64,000 nt of DNA, from NCBI GenBank assembly GCA_943371025.1, contig CALRTC020000021.1:54151-118150 (forward strand). The letters run 5' to 3'. The stretch is from Niveispirillum sp943371025. Its GTDB lineage: Bacteria; Pseudomonadota; Alphaproteobacteria; Azospirillales; Azospirillaceae. A model generated the notes under the pieces. The model was not told the origin of the DNA. It saw only the letters and a program-made list of their open reading frames with translations, and did not search any database. Shown piece by piece: positions 1-7,397 of the stretch (position 1 is the first letter of the stretch; the number at the start of each line of letters is the position of its first letter). The position numbers were made by a program, and so were the translations under genes.

Positions 1-2
1 TC

Positions 3-131
3 GTCGCCGATGGCAGCGATTATGAAAGGCTGCACACCCAGACCCTGACCCGTCTGCCCGGCGTGGCGCGGGTTAGGTCCAGCTTCACCCTGCGCACGGT
101 GGCCAAGCGCACCACCGTGCCGATGCGGTAA
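3..131 (+). CDS. Lrp/AsnC family transcriptional regulator (C-terminal fragment)
   Basis: Only the last 42 codons are inside the window; the gene begins upstream of base 1. The reading frame ends LPGVARVRSSFTLRTV followed by a short basic tail and TAA. That is the typical end of the RAM/ligand-sensing domain of Lrp/AsnC regulators, where the final beta strand carries the S-x-F-x-L pattern. Family members bind DNA through an N-terminal winged helix and sense amino acids through this domain, forming octamers. The DNA-binding part and any regulated partner gene are not visible, so the specific role cannot be given. Family assignment is fairly secure from the C-terminal signature alone, but the fragment is short. 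Confidence 0.75.
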   Translation, partial: VADGSDYERLHTQTLTRLPGVARVRSSFTLRTVAKRTTVPMR

Positions 132-173
132 CGGTATCGCCGCCCCCGTCGGTCGGGGAGCAGAGGGAAGAGT

Positions 174-611
174 TCAGTCGTCGCGCGTGGGGAAGATGCC
201 GTTGACGCAGATGAAAGCATTCAGCGTCTGGAACGGCGGTGGCGGCAGGGGGGCCTGGATGGGTTGCGGGGGTTGAACATGGGCGACAGTGCTGCCGGTC
301 TGCGTCGTGGTTTCCACCGCCACGGTGCTGTTGGCGGGGGGGACGGTGAGGGACGTGGAACCGCCATTGGCCCCGACCTGGGAAGCCGGAAGGCGACCGG
401 CGACGGGGGGGACATTGACGCCCACCGGCACACGGCCCCGCAGGTCGGGCAGGGCGAAGTTTACTTGGCCGTCGCCGCCGTAATAGGTGCCGATGACAGC
501 ATAGAGCGCCGGATATTGCTGGATCGTCAGCAATCGCCCGTCACAGGGCATCCAGTCTCTGATCGGATATGTGAATGCGAAGAAACAGACCTGACCGATA
601 TAGGCGTCCAT
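174..611 (-). CDS. Phage tail-collar domain protein (microcystin-dependent protein type)
   Basis: 145 residues. The N-terminal half carries the tail-collar signature: IGQVCFFAFTY near the start, then WMPCDGRLL, YPALYAVIGTYYGGDG and FALPDLRGRVPVG. The second half is low in complexity and rich in Pro, Thr and Val, and it ends in CVNGIFPTRDD, typical of the bacterial MdpB-like group. I placed the start at the second Met because GGAGAG lies 6 bases upstream of that ATG; the frame is open further upstream but has no ribosome-binding site. Such proteins occur as free-standing chromosomal genes, usually in small clusters of two or three. Here there is only one, with no other tail gene nearby. Its function is unproven; a surface or contractile-tail-like role is possible. 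Confidence 0.8.
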   Translation of the reverse strand: MDAYIGQVCFFAFTYPIRDWMPCDGRLLTIQQYPALYAVIGTYYGGDGQVNFALPDLRGRVPVGVNVPPVAGRLPASQVGANGGSTSLTVPPANSTVAVETTTQTGSTVAHVQPPQPIQAPLPPPPFQTLNAFICVNGIFPTRDD

Positions 612-740
612 TGAGCTCTCCAAAATGGAGTTAAAACCAGATGGAAAATCCACTGGTGAGGATGTTGATAATATGCCCCGTCATGGAGTGACAAGTTAAC
701 TGTTTGTTATTTATGGCTATATCAAAAGGATGGGAACAGG

Positions 741-1142
741 ATGCAGATTCGCGTTGGCTGTGGCGCCTTCATTACCGATGACGAAGACCGATTGCTGTTG
801 GTCAAACGCCGCCGCAATCCGGAGGCTGATCATTGGGGCCTGCCGGGTGGCAAGGTGGAGTTCCTGGAACGGGTCGCAGACACTGTGGTTCGGGAAATCG
901 CTGAGGAACTGGGCGTGGTGATCGAACTGACGGGCCTGCTCTGTGTGGTCGATCAGATCGACCCCACCGGCCCCAGCCATTGGGTCAACCCGGTCCACCG
1001 CGCCCGCATCGTGCAGGGCGTGCCGCAGGTGATGGAGCCTGACGCGATGGCGGATTGGGGCTGGTTCAGCCTGGACGCGCTGCCGGGGCCACTGACCGTA
1101 TCGACAAGGACGGCGGTGGCGGCTTGCAGTCAAAGGGAGTGA
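741..1142 (+). CDS. Nudix hydrolase
   Basis: 133 residues, a single Nudix domain. The Nudix box is complete around residues 37-59: G-x5-E-x7-REIAEELGV, preceded by LPGG. The Arg-Glu and Glu-Glu residues that bind the metal are all present. These enzymes hydrolyse nucleoside diphosphates linked to another group. The fold MQIRVGCGAFI...LLLVKRRRNPEADHWGLPGGK most resembles the MutT/ADP-ribose pyrophosphatase group, but the substrate cannot be read from sequence. The gene is monocistronic and converges on the hypothetical gene at 1164-1559, with only about 20 bases between the stop codons. No regulatory signal was identified. Confidence 0.88.
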   Translation: MQIRVGCGAFITDDEDRLLLVKRRRNPEADHWGLPGGKVEFLERVADTVVREIAEELGVVIELTGLLCVVDQIDPTGPSHWVNPVHRARIVQGVPQVMEPDAMADWGWFSLDALPGPLTVSTRTAVAACSQRE

Positions 1143-1163
1143 TTGTGGGCAAGTTCCCACCAG

Positions 1164-1559
1164 TCAACCAACTCGCTCGATATCGTGGAAGCGCCGGATC
1201 AAACGATCAATCAACCGTTCATCATGGGTGGTCAGCTCATAATAGCTGCTATCGATTATCTCTATCCTCAGTAGGAAGTCCCTGCCGCCGCGTTTCGACA
1301 TAGGGATAAAACCGCCCCAGATGATCTGAGTGGTGGTCCGCAGCAGATTTCGCAACTCGGAATCGCATATTGAAGCTGATCGGCGTGCCAAGTTCTCCAG
1401 TTCGATGCCGCCGGGACCAACGGCCTGAAAAGGATCATCATTCTCCGGATCACGAATGATCCAGTTGCAACCGGTGAAATCTGGACCAAGTGCGTCCATC
1501 ACCTGATCAAGGTCAAGTAGAATGCCGTGTCTTTTGTCCTTGATACGTAGGATTGTCAT
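1164..1559 (-). CDS. Hypothetical protein, downstream of plsY
   Basis: 131 residues, no family recognised. The N-terminus (MTILRIKDKRHGILLDLDQV) and the rest look like a small soluble alpha/beta protein without signal peptide or membrane segment. It has Trp, Cys and charged residues spread along its length and a C-terminal helix rich in Arg (LIDRLIRRFHDIERVG). The ATG lies 8 bases after the plsY stop codon on the same strand, so it is probably transcribed with pyrC' and plsY. In related genomes plsY is usually followed by dprA and topA; this gene takes that position here. Base composition is slightly lower in GC than plsY, which may point to a different origin. Confidence 0.6.
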   Translation of the reverse strand: MTILRIKDKRHGILLDLDQVMDALGPDFTGCNWIIRDPENDDPFQAVGPGGIELENLARRSASICDSELRNLLRTTTQIIWGGFIPMSKRGGRDFLLRIEIIDSSYYELTTHDERLIDRLIRRFHDIERVG

Positions 1560-1567
1560 TGCTGGAT

Positions 1568-2179
1568 TTATGCTTCCTTCTTCTTCGCCCCGATCTTCGG
1601 TTCCTCCCCCTTCAGCAGGCGGCGGATATTGTCCTTATGGCGGACATAGACCAGCAGGGCGATGAAAAGGCACAGGCCGGCCACGGCCGGGCCGGCCAGG
1701 AACCAGGCCACAACCGGGCTGGCGCCGATGGCGATCAGTGCCGACAGCGACGAGATGCGGAACAAAGCCGCCGCCAGCAGCCAGGTGCCGCACGCTGCCA
1801 GCCCCACGGGCCAGGAAATGGCCAGCAGCACGCCCAGCGAGGTGGCGACCCCCTTGCCGCCCTTGAAGCCCAGCCAGACGGGGAAGCTGTGGCCCAGCAT
1901 CGACCCGGCGGCGGCGGCAATGGCGGCTTCCGGTCCCACCATGTACAGCGCGATCAGGGTGGCGATGGCGCCCTTGCCGCTGTCCAGCAGCAGGGTGGCC
2001 AGCGCCAGCGGCTTGTTACCCGTGCGCAGCACATTGGTGGCGCCGATATTGCCGCTGCCAATCTTGCGGATATCGCCATAGCCGGCCAGCCGGGTCAGGA
2101 CGAGGCCGAAGGGGATGGAACCCAGCAGATAGCCCCCGATCAGGGACAGGAACAGCGGCAGCGGGGAAAGATCGGCCAT
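1568..2179 (-). CDS. plsY: Glycerol-3-phosphate acyltransferase PlsY
   Basis: 203 residues, a multi-spanning inner-membrane protein. It transfers an acyl group from acyl-phosphate to glycerol-3-phosphate, giving lysophosphatidate, the first step of phospholipid synthesis. Three PlsY motifs are visible: GYLLGSIPFG near residue 15-25, then KIGSGNIGATNVLR around 40-53, and GHSFPVWLGFKGGKGVAT around 100-117. Length and hydrophobic pattern match the family. The C-terminus is a basic tail (KGEEPKIGAKKKEA). It lies 33 bases downstream of the PyrC-like gene and 8 bases upstream of a hypothetical gene, all on the minus strand, so the three probably form one transcript. The pyrC-plsY neighbourhood is conserved in alphaproteobacteria. 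Confidence 0.96.
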   Translation of the reverse strand: MADLSPLPLFLSLIGGYLLGSIPFGLVLTRLAGYGDIRKIGSGNIGATNVLRTGNKPLALATLLLDSGKGAIATLIALYMVGPEAAIAAAAGSMLGHSFPVWLGFKGGKGVATSLGVLLAISWPVGLAACGTWLLAAALFRISSLSALIAIGASPVVAWFLAGPAVAGLCLFIALLVYVRHKDNIRRLLKGEEPKIGAKKKEA

Positions 2180-2212
2180 GGTCTTGCTTCTTGGTTATTC
2201 AGGGTCGGTCGG

Positions 2213-3505
2213 TCACGCGTTGCGGCTGAACACCGTGCGCCCATCCACGATGGTGCGCAAGACCATGCCCTGCACCGGGCGGCGGTCAAAGCAGCTGTTT
2301 TTCGACTTGGATGCCAGTTTCTCGGCCTCCACGCGCCAGGGCCGGTCCAGGTCGAACAGCACCAGATCGGCCTTGCCGCCCACGGTCAGGCGGCCCAGAC
2401 CCTTCAGCCCCAGGATATCGGCGGGAATCGCGGTCAGGGCCGCCAGGGCACGGGACAGGGGCAGGGCGCCCTTATGCACCAGTTCCAGGGTCAGCGGCAG
2501 CAGCGTTTCCAGACCCACGGCGCCAAAGGCGGCCTGGGCGAAGGGCACACGCTTGCTGTCCTGATCATGCGGCTGGTGGTCCGACGCAATGGCGTCGATG
2601 GTGCCGTCGGCCAACCCTTCAATGATGGCGCGGCGGTCCATCTCTCCGCGCAACGGCGGCGACAGCTTGAAGAAGGTGCGGTAATCGCCGACATCCACTT
2701 CCGTCAGCGCAAAATAGGGCGGGGCCGTGTCACAGGTGACCTTCAGCCCGCGCTGCTTGGCGCGGCGGATGACGGCCACGGACTCGGCCGTGGAGATATT
2801 GGCGGCGTGATAGCGGCCGCCCGTCATCTCCACCAGGCGCAAGTCGCGCTCCAGCATGATGACCTCGGCCATGGGCGGAATGCCGGCCAGACCCAGGCGC
2901 GTGGCGATCTCGCCCGCGTTCATGACGCCACCGGCCAGCCGCGGCTCGCTGGGATGCTGGAAGATGGTCTGACCGAATCCGCCGGCATAGGCCAGGGCAC
3001 GGCGCATCAGGGCCGGGTCGGCGATGGGACCGCCATCGGTGAAGCCCACGGCGCCGGCTTCCGACAGCAGGCCGATCTCCGCGATTTCCTTGCCTGCATT
3101 CTCCCGCGTGACGGCGCCATAGGCGAAGATTTTGACCAGCTTGGTCTCGCGTGCGCGCCTGGCGATGAACTCGATCCCCGCCACATCGTCGATCACCGGG
3201 TCGGTGTTGGGCAGTGCGGCCAGGGCGGTGATACCGCCGGCGGACGCACTGCGGCTGGCGGTCTGGATCGTTTCATTATGTTCCAGCCCCGGCTCGCCCA
3301 CCTGGGCGCGCAGATCGACCAGACCGGGGGCCAGGATCAGGCCCGTGGCATCCACGATCTCCGTTCCATCCGGCACACCGTTGGCCGTGGCGTTGGGCCC
3401 CAGGGCGGCGATCTCCTCTCCCACCGTCAGCAGGTCCCCGACGACATCCAGGCCGGCGGCCGGGTCGATCAGGCGGGCGTTGCGGTAAAGGACGGGCTGG
3501 GTCAT
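2213..3505 (-). CDS. pyrC: Dihydroorotase-like PyrC' (probably non-catalytic)
   Basis: 430 residues with the full amidohydrolase fold. Dihydroorotase normally binds two metals through an HxH motif in a segment like DxHVHxREPG. Here that segment reads DLRAQVGEPG, with Arg66 and Gln68 in place of the two histidines. The later PHH motif is replaced by APPYFALTE. The final Asp motif (ASDHQPHDQ) remains. This is the pattern of the inactive PyrC' proteins described in Pseudomonas, which hold aspartate carbamoyltransferase (PyrB) together rather than catalyse. The start was chosen at the ATG preceded by GGAGA, giving MTQPVLYRNARLID. It is first in a likely operon with plsY. Its PyrB partner is about 20 kb away at 23975-24952. 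An active dihydroorotase must be encoded elsewhere. Confidence 0.9.
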   Translation of the reverse strand: MTQPVLYRNARLIDPAAGLDVVGDLLTVGEEIAALGPNATANGVPDGTEIVDATGLILAPGLVDLRAQVGEPGLEHNETIQTASRSASAGGITALAALPNTDPVIDDVAGIEFIARRARETKLVKIFAYGAVTRENAGKEIAEIGLLSEAGAVGFTDGGPIADPALMRRALAYAGGFGQTIFQHPSEPRLAGGVMNAGEIATRLGLAGIPPMAEVIMLERDLRLVEMTGGRYHAANISTAESVAVIRRAKQRGLKVTCDTAPPYFALTEVDVGDYRTFFKLSPPLRGEMDRRAIIEGLADGTIDAIASDHQPHDQDSKRVPFAQAAFGAVGLETLLPLTLELVHKGALPLSRALAALTAIPADILGLKGLGRLTVGGKADLVLFDLDRPWRVEAEKLASKSKNSCFDRRPVQGMVLRTIVDGRTVFSRNA

Positions 3506-3683
3506 GGCGCTGCGTCTCCGTGGCTGCACGGGGGGTATTTAGCAGAGCCGGGCCGTCGGCGGATTGCTGTTTTCGCGGGCGCAGGTTGAAAAAGCAGCCA
3601 CCATCCTTTCGGTGGCTGTCGACGGTCGCTGGCCATCTGCTACGTTGAAGGCAATGGGACGGGATTTTCAGCAGGGTGGGAGC

Positions 3684-6251
3684 ATGTGTGTTCTGTGCGG
3701 TCGGCCGGAAGACAGCCATCAGGACGTTACGACGGCGGAGCTGGCGACGGCCGCCACAGGCATCACCGGGGGCAAGACCGTCATCTCCGATGATGCTCTG
3801 GTGACACGCCTGCAGGACCCTGATGGGGCCTGGGCGCCGGATGACATCATCGGTTACAGCTTCCTGACCTCCCGGCCTGCCGGCTCTACCGGTTCCGACT
3901 ATACGGGATTCAATGTCCTGACCAGCAGTCAGAAGGAGACGGTGCGCCTAGCCCTGTCGCTCTGGGCAGACGTTGCCGACCTGAACTTCGTGGAGAACGC
4001 CTCCTCTTCTGTGCGGCAGGGACAGATCACCTTTGCCAATTCCAGTTCAATCGCCGACGGGGTCTGGGGCTTCGCTTACACATCGGGCCAGACCCGACCG
4101 CTCTGGATCAATTTCGATGGCAGCAAGGATACGTGGAGCGGCAATGTCGCCGGCAGCTACGACCTGATGGCCCTCCTGCATGAGATCGGGCATACGCTGG
4201 GACTGGTGCATCCCAGTGATTATAATGCTTCCGACAATGGCGACGAGATCACCTACGCCACCAATGCGGAGTTCTATCAGGACAGTTACCAGTACACGAT
4301 CATGTCCTATTTCTCCGCCACCAATACCGGCGCCAATTATGGGCGTAAATATGCCTCCACGCCCATGATCTATGATCTGCTGGCGGTGCAGGATTACTAT
4401 GGCCGAAACTATGACACCCGGTCGGGTGATACGGTCTATGGCTTCAACAGCACGGCCAATCGCAGCGTGTTCGATTTCACCGTGAACGGGCAACCGATCC
4501 TGACCATCTGGGATGGCGGCGGGCATAACAAGCTGGACCTGTCCGGATTTTCCACCACGGCCAATGTGGATCTTCGGCCCGGATCCTATTCCGATGCCGG
4601 CGGTTTGACTCGCAATCTGGCCATCGCCTATGCCAGCTTCATCAGTGATGTCGTCACGGGTTCGGGCACGGACGCGGTGCGTGACAATGCGCTGGCCAAC
4701 CGCATCGTGACCGGCGCCGGCGATGACGTCATCACCCTATACAGTGGGGGAAATGACACGGTCGATGGCGGGGCCGGCACCGATACGGTGCAGCTTCTGG
4801 GTTCGTCCAGCGACTATCGCGCCATCACCAACAGCGACGGGACGCTGACCCTGAAGGGGCCGACGGGCAGCCTGCTGGTCGGCAATGTGGAGAATTTCCA
4901 GTTCAAGGGCAGCGTCACCCTGACCCGGGATCAGGTCGCGGCCCTGGATTTCAACGGGCTGGAATATCTCGCCTCCAACCCCGACCTGATCCGGGCCTTT
5001 GGCTATGATACCGCGGCGGCCAAAAGCCATTGGCTGAGCTTCGGCGTCAACGAAGGGCGCAGCCTGGACAGCTTCGATCCGCTGCAATATCTGGCCAACA
5101 ACAAGGATCTGATCGCCGCCTTCGGTCTGGATACCGCGGCCGCCACCCAGCACTATGTCAGCTATGGCTACAAGGAAGGCCGCGTCGCCACCGGGTTCGA
5201 CGCCCTGGCCTATATTGCCAGCGATGCCAGCCGGATCGACACGATCGGGTACAGCGTCGTGGGTGGGGAGATCGACTATATCCTGAACGGGGCCGCCAAG
5301 GGGGCGACCATCAGTTTCTCAGGCCTGTCCTATATCGCCTCCTACGCCGACCTGCGGGCCGTCTTTGGCCTGAACGCGGCGGCCGGTGTCGACCATTATC
5401 TGAGCTATGGCTACAAGGAATACCGGACGGTCCTGTTCGACCCGTTGGAATATCTGGCGTCCAATGCCGATCTGATCCGCGTCTTCGGTACCGATACCAA
5501 CGCCGCCTATGTTCATTATTTCAATTTCGGCGCGGGGGAGGGGCGAAGCATCGACCTGTTCAATGCCTATGACTATGCCGGGTCCAACCCGGATCTGGTG
5601 AAGGTCTATGGCTATGACACGGTCGCATTGACGCGCCACTATCTGACCAGCGGTTTCCTGGAAGGACGCAGTGTCGGGAAGTTCGACGTGGTCGCCTATG
5701 CCATGGCGAACAATATCACCGGTGACAGTTGGCAGGAGCGGGCGACCAAGGCTTATCTGGCCGCCACCAATGCCAATGGCACACCCTTCGGCACGGACCA
5801 GACCAGCCACACCATCAGCGCTGGCGTGGCCGTGACGGGGGATTTCGCCAGCGTCAATGACGATGACTGGTTCATTTTCCACGGCGCCGCCTACACGACC
5901 TATACCGTGAAGCTGGAATTCCTGAACCAGTCCAGTTCCAGCGTGCAGCTGGCGGAACTGCTGATGCGTGGCCACGACAATGTCATCGTCATTGATGAAT
6001 ATGGCCGTTACTCATCCATCTCGGTGGAGTTCTTCACCCAGGAGCCGGAGGATATCTATCTGGAGCTGCGTGCGCTCAGTTCCCTGGTCAAGAACTACCG
6101 CGTCACCATCACCGCGGGCACCAGCACCAGCAGCAGCGCCATGGTGTCGGAGGCCGCGGCCGCAAGCGACACGATGTCCGGAGACGACAACGGCCTGAAC
6201 CTACTGGCTCAGGCCGTGACGGTGGATGATTACTGGCTTTACGCCCGCTGA
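3684..6251 (+). CDS. Serralysin-like M10 metalloprotease with RTX and repeat domains
   Basis: 855 residues from the ATG at 3684 (SD-like AGGGTGG just upstream); a longer N-terminus from 3564 is open but looks unlike the family. The order is: a protease domain to about residue 260, with zinc site HEIGHTLGLVH (His166, Glu167, His170, His176) and Met-turn TIMSYF (Met207); a serralysin C-terminal beta region with a short RTX stretch (GAGDDVITLYSGGNDTVDGG, about 343-362); six repeats of about 41 residues (423-666); and a C-terminal domain (about 710-815) resembling a pre-peptidase or jelly-roll domain. There is no Sec signal, which fits type I secretion, but no ABC exporter genes lie nearby. The protein is probably extracellular. 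The substrate is unknown. The gene stands alone between two minus-strand genes. Confidence 0.88.
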   Translation: MCVLCGRPEDSHQDVTTAELATAATGITGGKTVISDDALVTRLQDPDGAWAPDDIIGYSFLTSRPAGSTGSDYTGFNVLTSSQKETVRLALSLWADVADLNFVENASSSVRQGQITFANSSSIADGVWGFAYTSGQTRPLWINFDGSKDTWSGNVAGSYDLMALLHEIGHTLGLVHPSDYNASDNGDEITYATNAEFYQDSYQYTIMSYFSATNTGANYGRKYASTPMIYDLLAVQDYYGRNYDTRSGDTVYGFNSTANRSVFDFTVNGQPILTIWDGGGHNKLDLSGFSTTANVDLRPGSYSDAGGLTRNLAIAYASFISDVVTGSGTDAVRDNALANRIVTGAGDDVITLYSGGNDTVDGGAGTDTVQLLGSSSDYRAITNSDGTLTLKGPTGSLLVGNVENFQFKGSVTLTRDQVAALDFNGLEYLASNPDLIRAFGYDTAAAKSHWLSFGVNEGRSLDSFDPLQYLANNKDLIAAFGLDTAAATQHYVSYGYKEGRVATGFDALAYIASDASRIDTIGYSVVGGEIDYILNGAAKGATISFSGLSYIASYADLRAVFGLNAAAGVDHYLSYGYKEYRTVLFDPLEYLASNADLIRVFGTDTNAAYVHYFNFGAGEGRSIDLFNAYDYAGSNPDLVKVYGYDTVALTRHYLTSGFLEGRSVGKFDVVAYAMANNITGDSWQERATKAYLAATNANGTPFGTDQTSHTISAGVAVTGDFASVNDDDWFIFHGAAYTTYTVKLEFLNQSSSSVQLAELLMRGHDNVIVIDEYGRYSSISVEFFTQEPEDIYLELRALSSLVKNYRVTITAGTSTSSSAMVSEAAAASDTMSGDDNGLNLLAQAVTVDDYWLYAR
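4950..5681 (+). repeat. Six tandem ~41-codon repeats inside the serralysin-like gene
   Basis: Each unit encodes roughly F-D-x-L-x-Y-[LI]-A-S-N-x-D-L-I-x-x-F-G-x-D-[TA]-A-A-A, then H-Y-x-S-[YF]-G-x-x-E-G-R. Units begin at the Phe codons of FNGLEYL, FDPLQYL, FDALAYI, FSGLSYI, FDPLEYL and FNAYDYA. A seventh start, FDVVAYA, opens the spacer to the last domain. The third unit is the most diverged and has lost the DLI and EGR signatures. Local DNA identity between units is high, for example in the stretch coding SYGYKE, which suggests recent duplication. Similar repeats occur in other secreted proteins of Rhodospirillales; I do not know an assigned function. Confidence 0.85.
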
Positions 6252-6264
6252 ACCCGGAATGGGA

Positions 6265-6567
6265 TCAGTCTTCCAGCATGTTGGCCAGCTTCATGGCCAC
6301 ACCCATATTGCCGCTGACCTTCAGCTTGCCGGTCATGAAGGCCAGGGTGGGGGCCAGCTTGCCTTCTGCCAGCTTGATCAGGTTTTCGGCAGAGATGGTC
6401 AGCGTCGTATCCGGCGCCGACCCTTCACGGGATACGACCGGCGGGGTGCTGCGACCATCAATGAACAGCGCGTCGCCGCCGCCAAAATCGAACTTCACCA
6501 GGGCGCCCAGGCCCATGAAATTCATGGCACGGGCCTTCATCTGCGCTTCGATCTGATCGACGGTCAT
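6265..6567 (-). CDS. SCP2 sterol-binding domain protein
   Basis: 100 residues, a single SCP2 (sterol carrier protein 2) domain. Diagnostic parts are VKFDFGGGDALFIDG, then DTTLTISAENLIKLAEG, and the C-terminal TGKLKVSGNMGVAMKLANML, which is the classic end of the domain. Such small proteins bind acyl-CoA or other lipids in a hydrophobic tunnel and are usually tied to lipid or acyl-CoA metabolism. I chose the ATG with GGGGAG 6 bases upstream (MTVDQIEAQM). The gene is monocistronic. A pair of TGACGTTTA half-sites lies 30-56 bases upstream of the start and is described separately; it probably controls expression. Confidence 0.88.
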   Translation of the reverse strand: MTVDQIEAQMKARAMNFMGLGALVKFDFGGGDALFIDGRSTPPVVSREGSAPDTTLTISAENLIKLAEGKLAPTLAFMTGKLKVSGNMGVAMKLANMLED

Positions 6568-6596
6568 GGCACTCCCCAAGGCTCCGGTCACGATTG

Positions 6597-6623
6597 TGAC
6601 GTTTATGTGTGACGTTTACGTAA
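6597..6623 (-). promoter_or_regulatory. Operator-like repeats upstream of the SCP2 gene
   Basis: On the plus strand TGACGTTTA occurs twice, at 6597-6605 and 6610-6618. The second copy is part of TGACGTTTACGTAA (6610-6623). Read on the coding strand of the SCP2 gene, this is TTACGTAAACGTCA, differing by one base from the perfect palindrome at 54182-54195 upstream of aroQ-accBC. Location 30-56 bases upstream of the start codon fits an operator overlapping the promoter. The shape resembles MerR-family operators of acyl-CoA catabolism genes, but that link is recalled rather than tested. Confidence 0.5.
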
Positions 6624-6655
6624 TGGGAATATAGCGTCTCGCAGGGGGGATGGCA

Positions 6656-6692
6656 AGAAAAAGGCCGGTGGCACTGCCGCCTATGCCACCGG
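6656..6692 (-). terminator. Intrinsic terminator of the LysE-family gene
   Basis: A perfect 9-bp stem (CCGGTGGCA / TGCCACCGG) with a 10-base loop sits just downstream of the minus-strand LysE gene. On that strand it is followed by CCTTTTTCTT, the expected U-tract. Confidence 0.8.
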
Positions 6693-6717
6693 TCCATTGT
6701 TGGGTGCAGTGAAAGGT

Positions 6718-7329
6718 TCAGCGCGCGGCGACGGCGACGGCCACACCGGCCATCACGCCACCCGTGGCCCTGTTGACGGCGCGCATCCGTTCCGGTGTGT
6801 TCAGGAACCGTCGGGCCTGGTTGGCCACCATGGCATAGGCGGTCATGATGCCCGACAGGACAACGATCATGACAGCGCAGAGTTCCGCGATCGACAGCGG
6901 TGTGACATCGCGCAGGGCAATGACCTGGGGCAGGATGGCCAGGAAGAAGACCATGGTCTTCGGATTGCCCAGCGTCAGGGCCAGGCCGGCCATGGTCAGG
7001 CGCAGGCCCTCACCCTTCACCTGCGGCTGTTCGCCGGCCGGTTTGGCGGGTGCCCGCCACAGCTTCCAGGCCATGAACAGCAGATAGGCGGCACCGGCAT
7101 ATTTGATGACGGTGAACAGAATCTGGAAGCTTTGCGCCAGGACGGCCAGCCCGCCAACCACCAGCGCAAACCAGGTCAGGTCGCCGATGACGATACCAGC
7201 GATAAAGGGCAGGGTGCGGCGGGTGCCGGTGGCCATGGCGCGGGCGACAACGGCGGCTACGCCCGGCCCCGGGGAAGCGACAGCCACAGCGTAGATACCG
7301 GCGAAGATCAACAATGCGGTCAGTTCCAT
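6718..7329 (-). CDS. LysE/RhtB family amino-acid exporter
   Basis: 203 residues with about six hydrophobic segments. The N-terminal MELTALLIFAGIYAVAVASPGPG contains the family hallmark SPGPG; GIVIGDLTWFAL, then AGAAYLLFMAWKLWR and LGNPKTMVFFLAILPQ follow in the usual order. Members export amino acids or their derivatives (lysine, threonine, homoserine lactone) across the inner membrane by proton exchange. The true substrate cannot be told from sequence. I used the ATG giving MELTALL because an upstream in-frame start would add a non-hydrophobic leader through a palindromic region. Transcribed alone on the minus strand and closed by a clear terminator. Confidence 0.92.
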   Translation of the reverse strand: MELTALLIFAGIYAVAVASPGPGVAAVVARAMATGTRRTLPFIAGIVIGDLTWFALVVGGLAVLAQSFQILFTVIKYAGAAYLLFMAWKLWRAPAKPAGEQPQVKGEGLRLTMAGLALTLGNPKTMVFFLAILPQVIALRDVTPLSIAELCAVMIVVLSGIMTAYAMVANQARRFLNTPERMRAVNRATGGVMAGVAVAVAAR

Positions 7330-7355
7330 GATCGGGGCACCTTGCAGCCGAAAAG

Positions 7356-7381
7356 AGATGCATCCTACCACGGATGCATCT
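7356..7381 (-). terminator. Hairpin after the NtrY-like kinase gene
   Basis: A perfect 10-bp inverted repeat (AGATGCATCC / GGATGCATCT, 6-base loop) lies between the kinase stop codon at 7398 and the LysE start at 7329. On the minus strand it is followed by TTTT, so it can end the two-gene signalling operon. The arms contain ATGCAT palindromes, so a protein-binding role is also possible. Confidence 0.55.
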
Positions 7382-7397
7382 GGGGCCGCGATACCGA

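Noticed and set aside
174..611. Prophage remnant suggested by the tail-collar gene
   Set aside because: No integrase, terminase, capsid or other tail gene lies within 60 kb; this gene type is known as a chromosomal orphan.
1553..3589. A long open frame on the plus strand opposite plsY and pyrC'
   Set aside because: It is antisense to two well-conserved genes, is dominated by Gln/Gly/Arg/His and shows no domain. Such frames are common in GC-rich DNA.
4950..5681. CRISPR-like repeat array
   Set aside because: The repeats are in frame, about 123 bases long, diverged and encode protein; there are no spacers.
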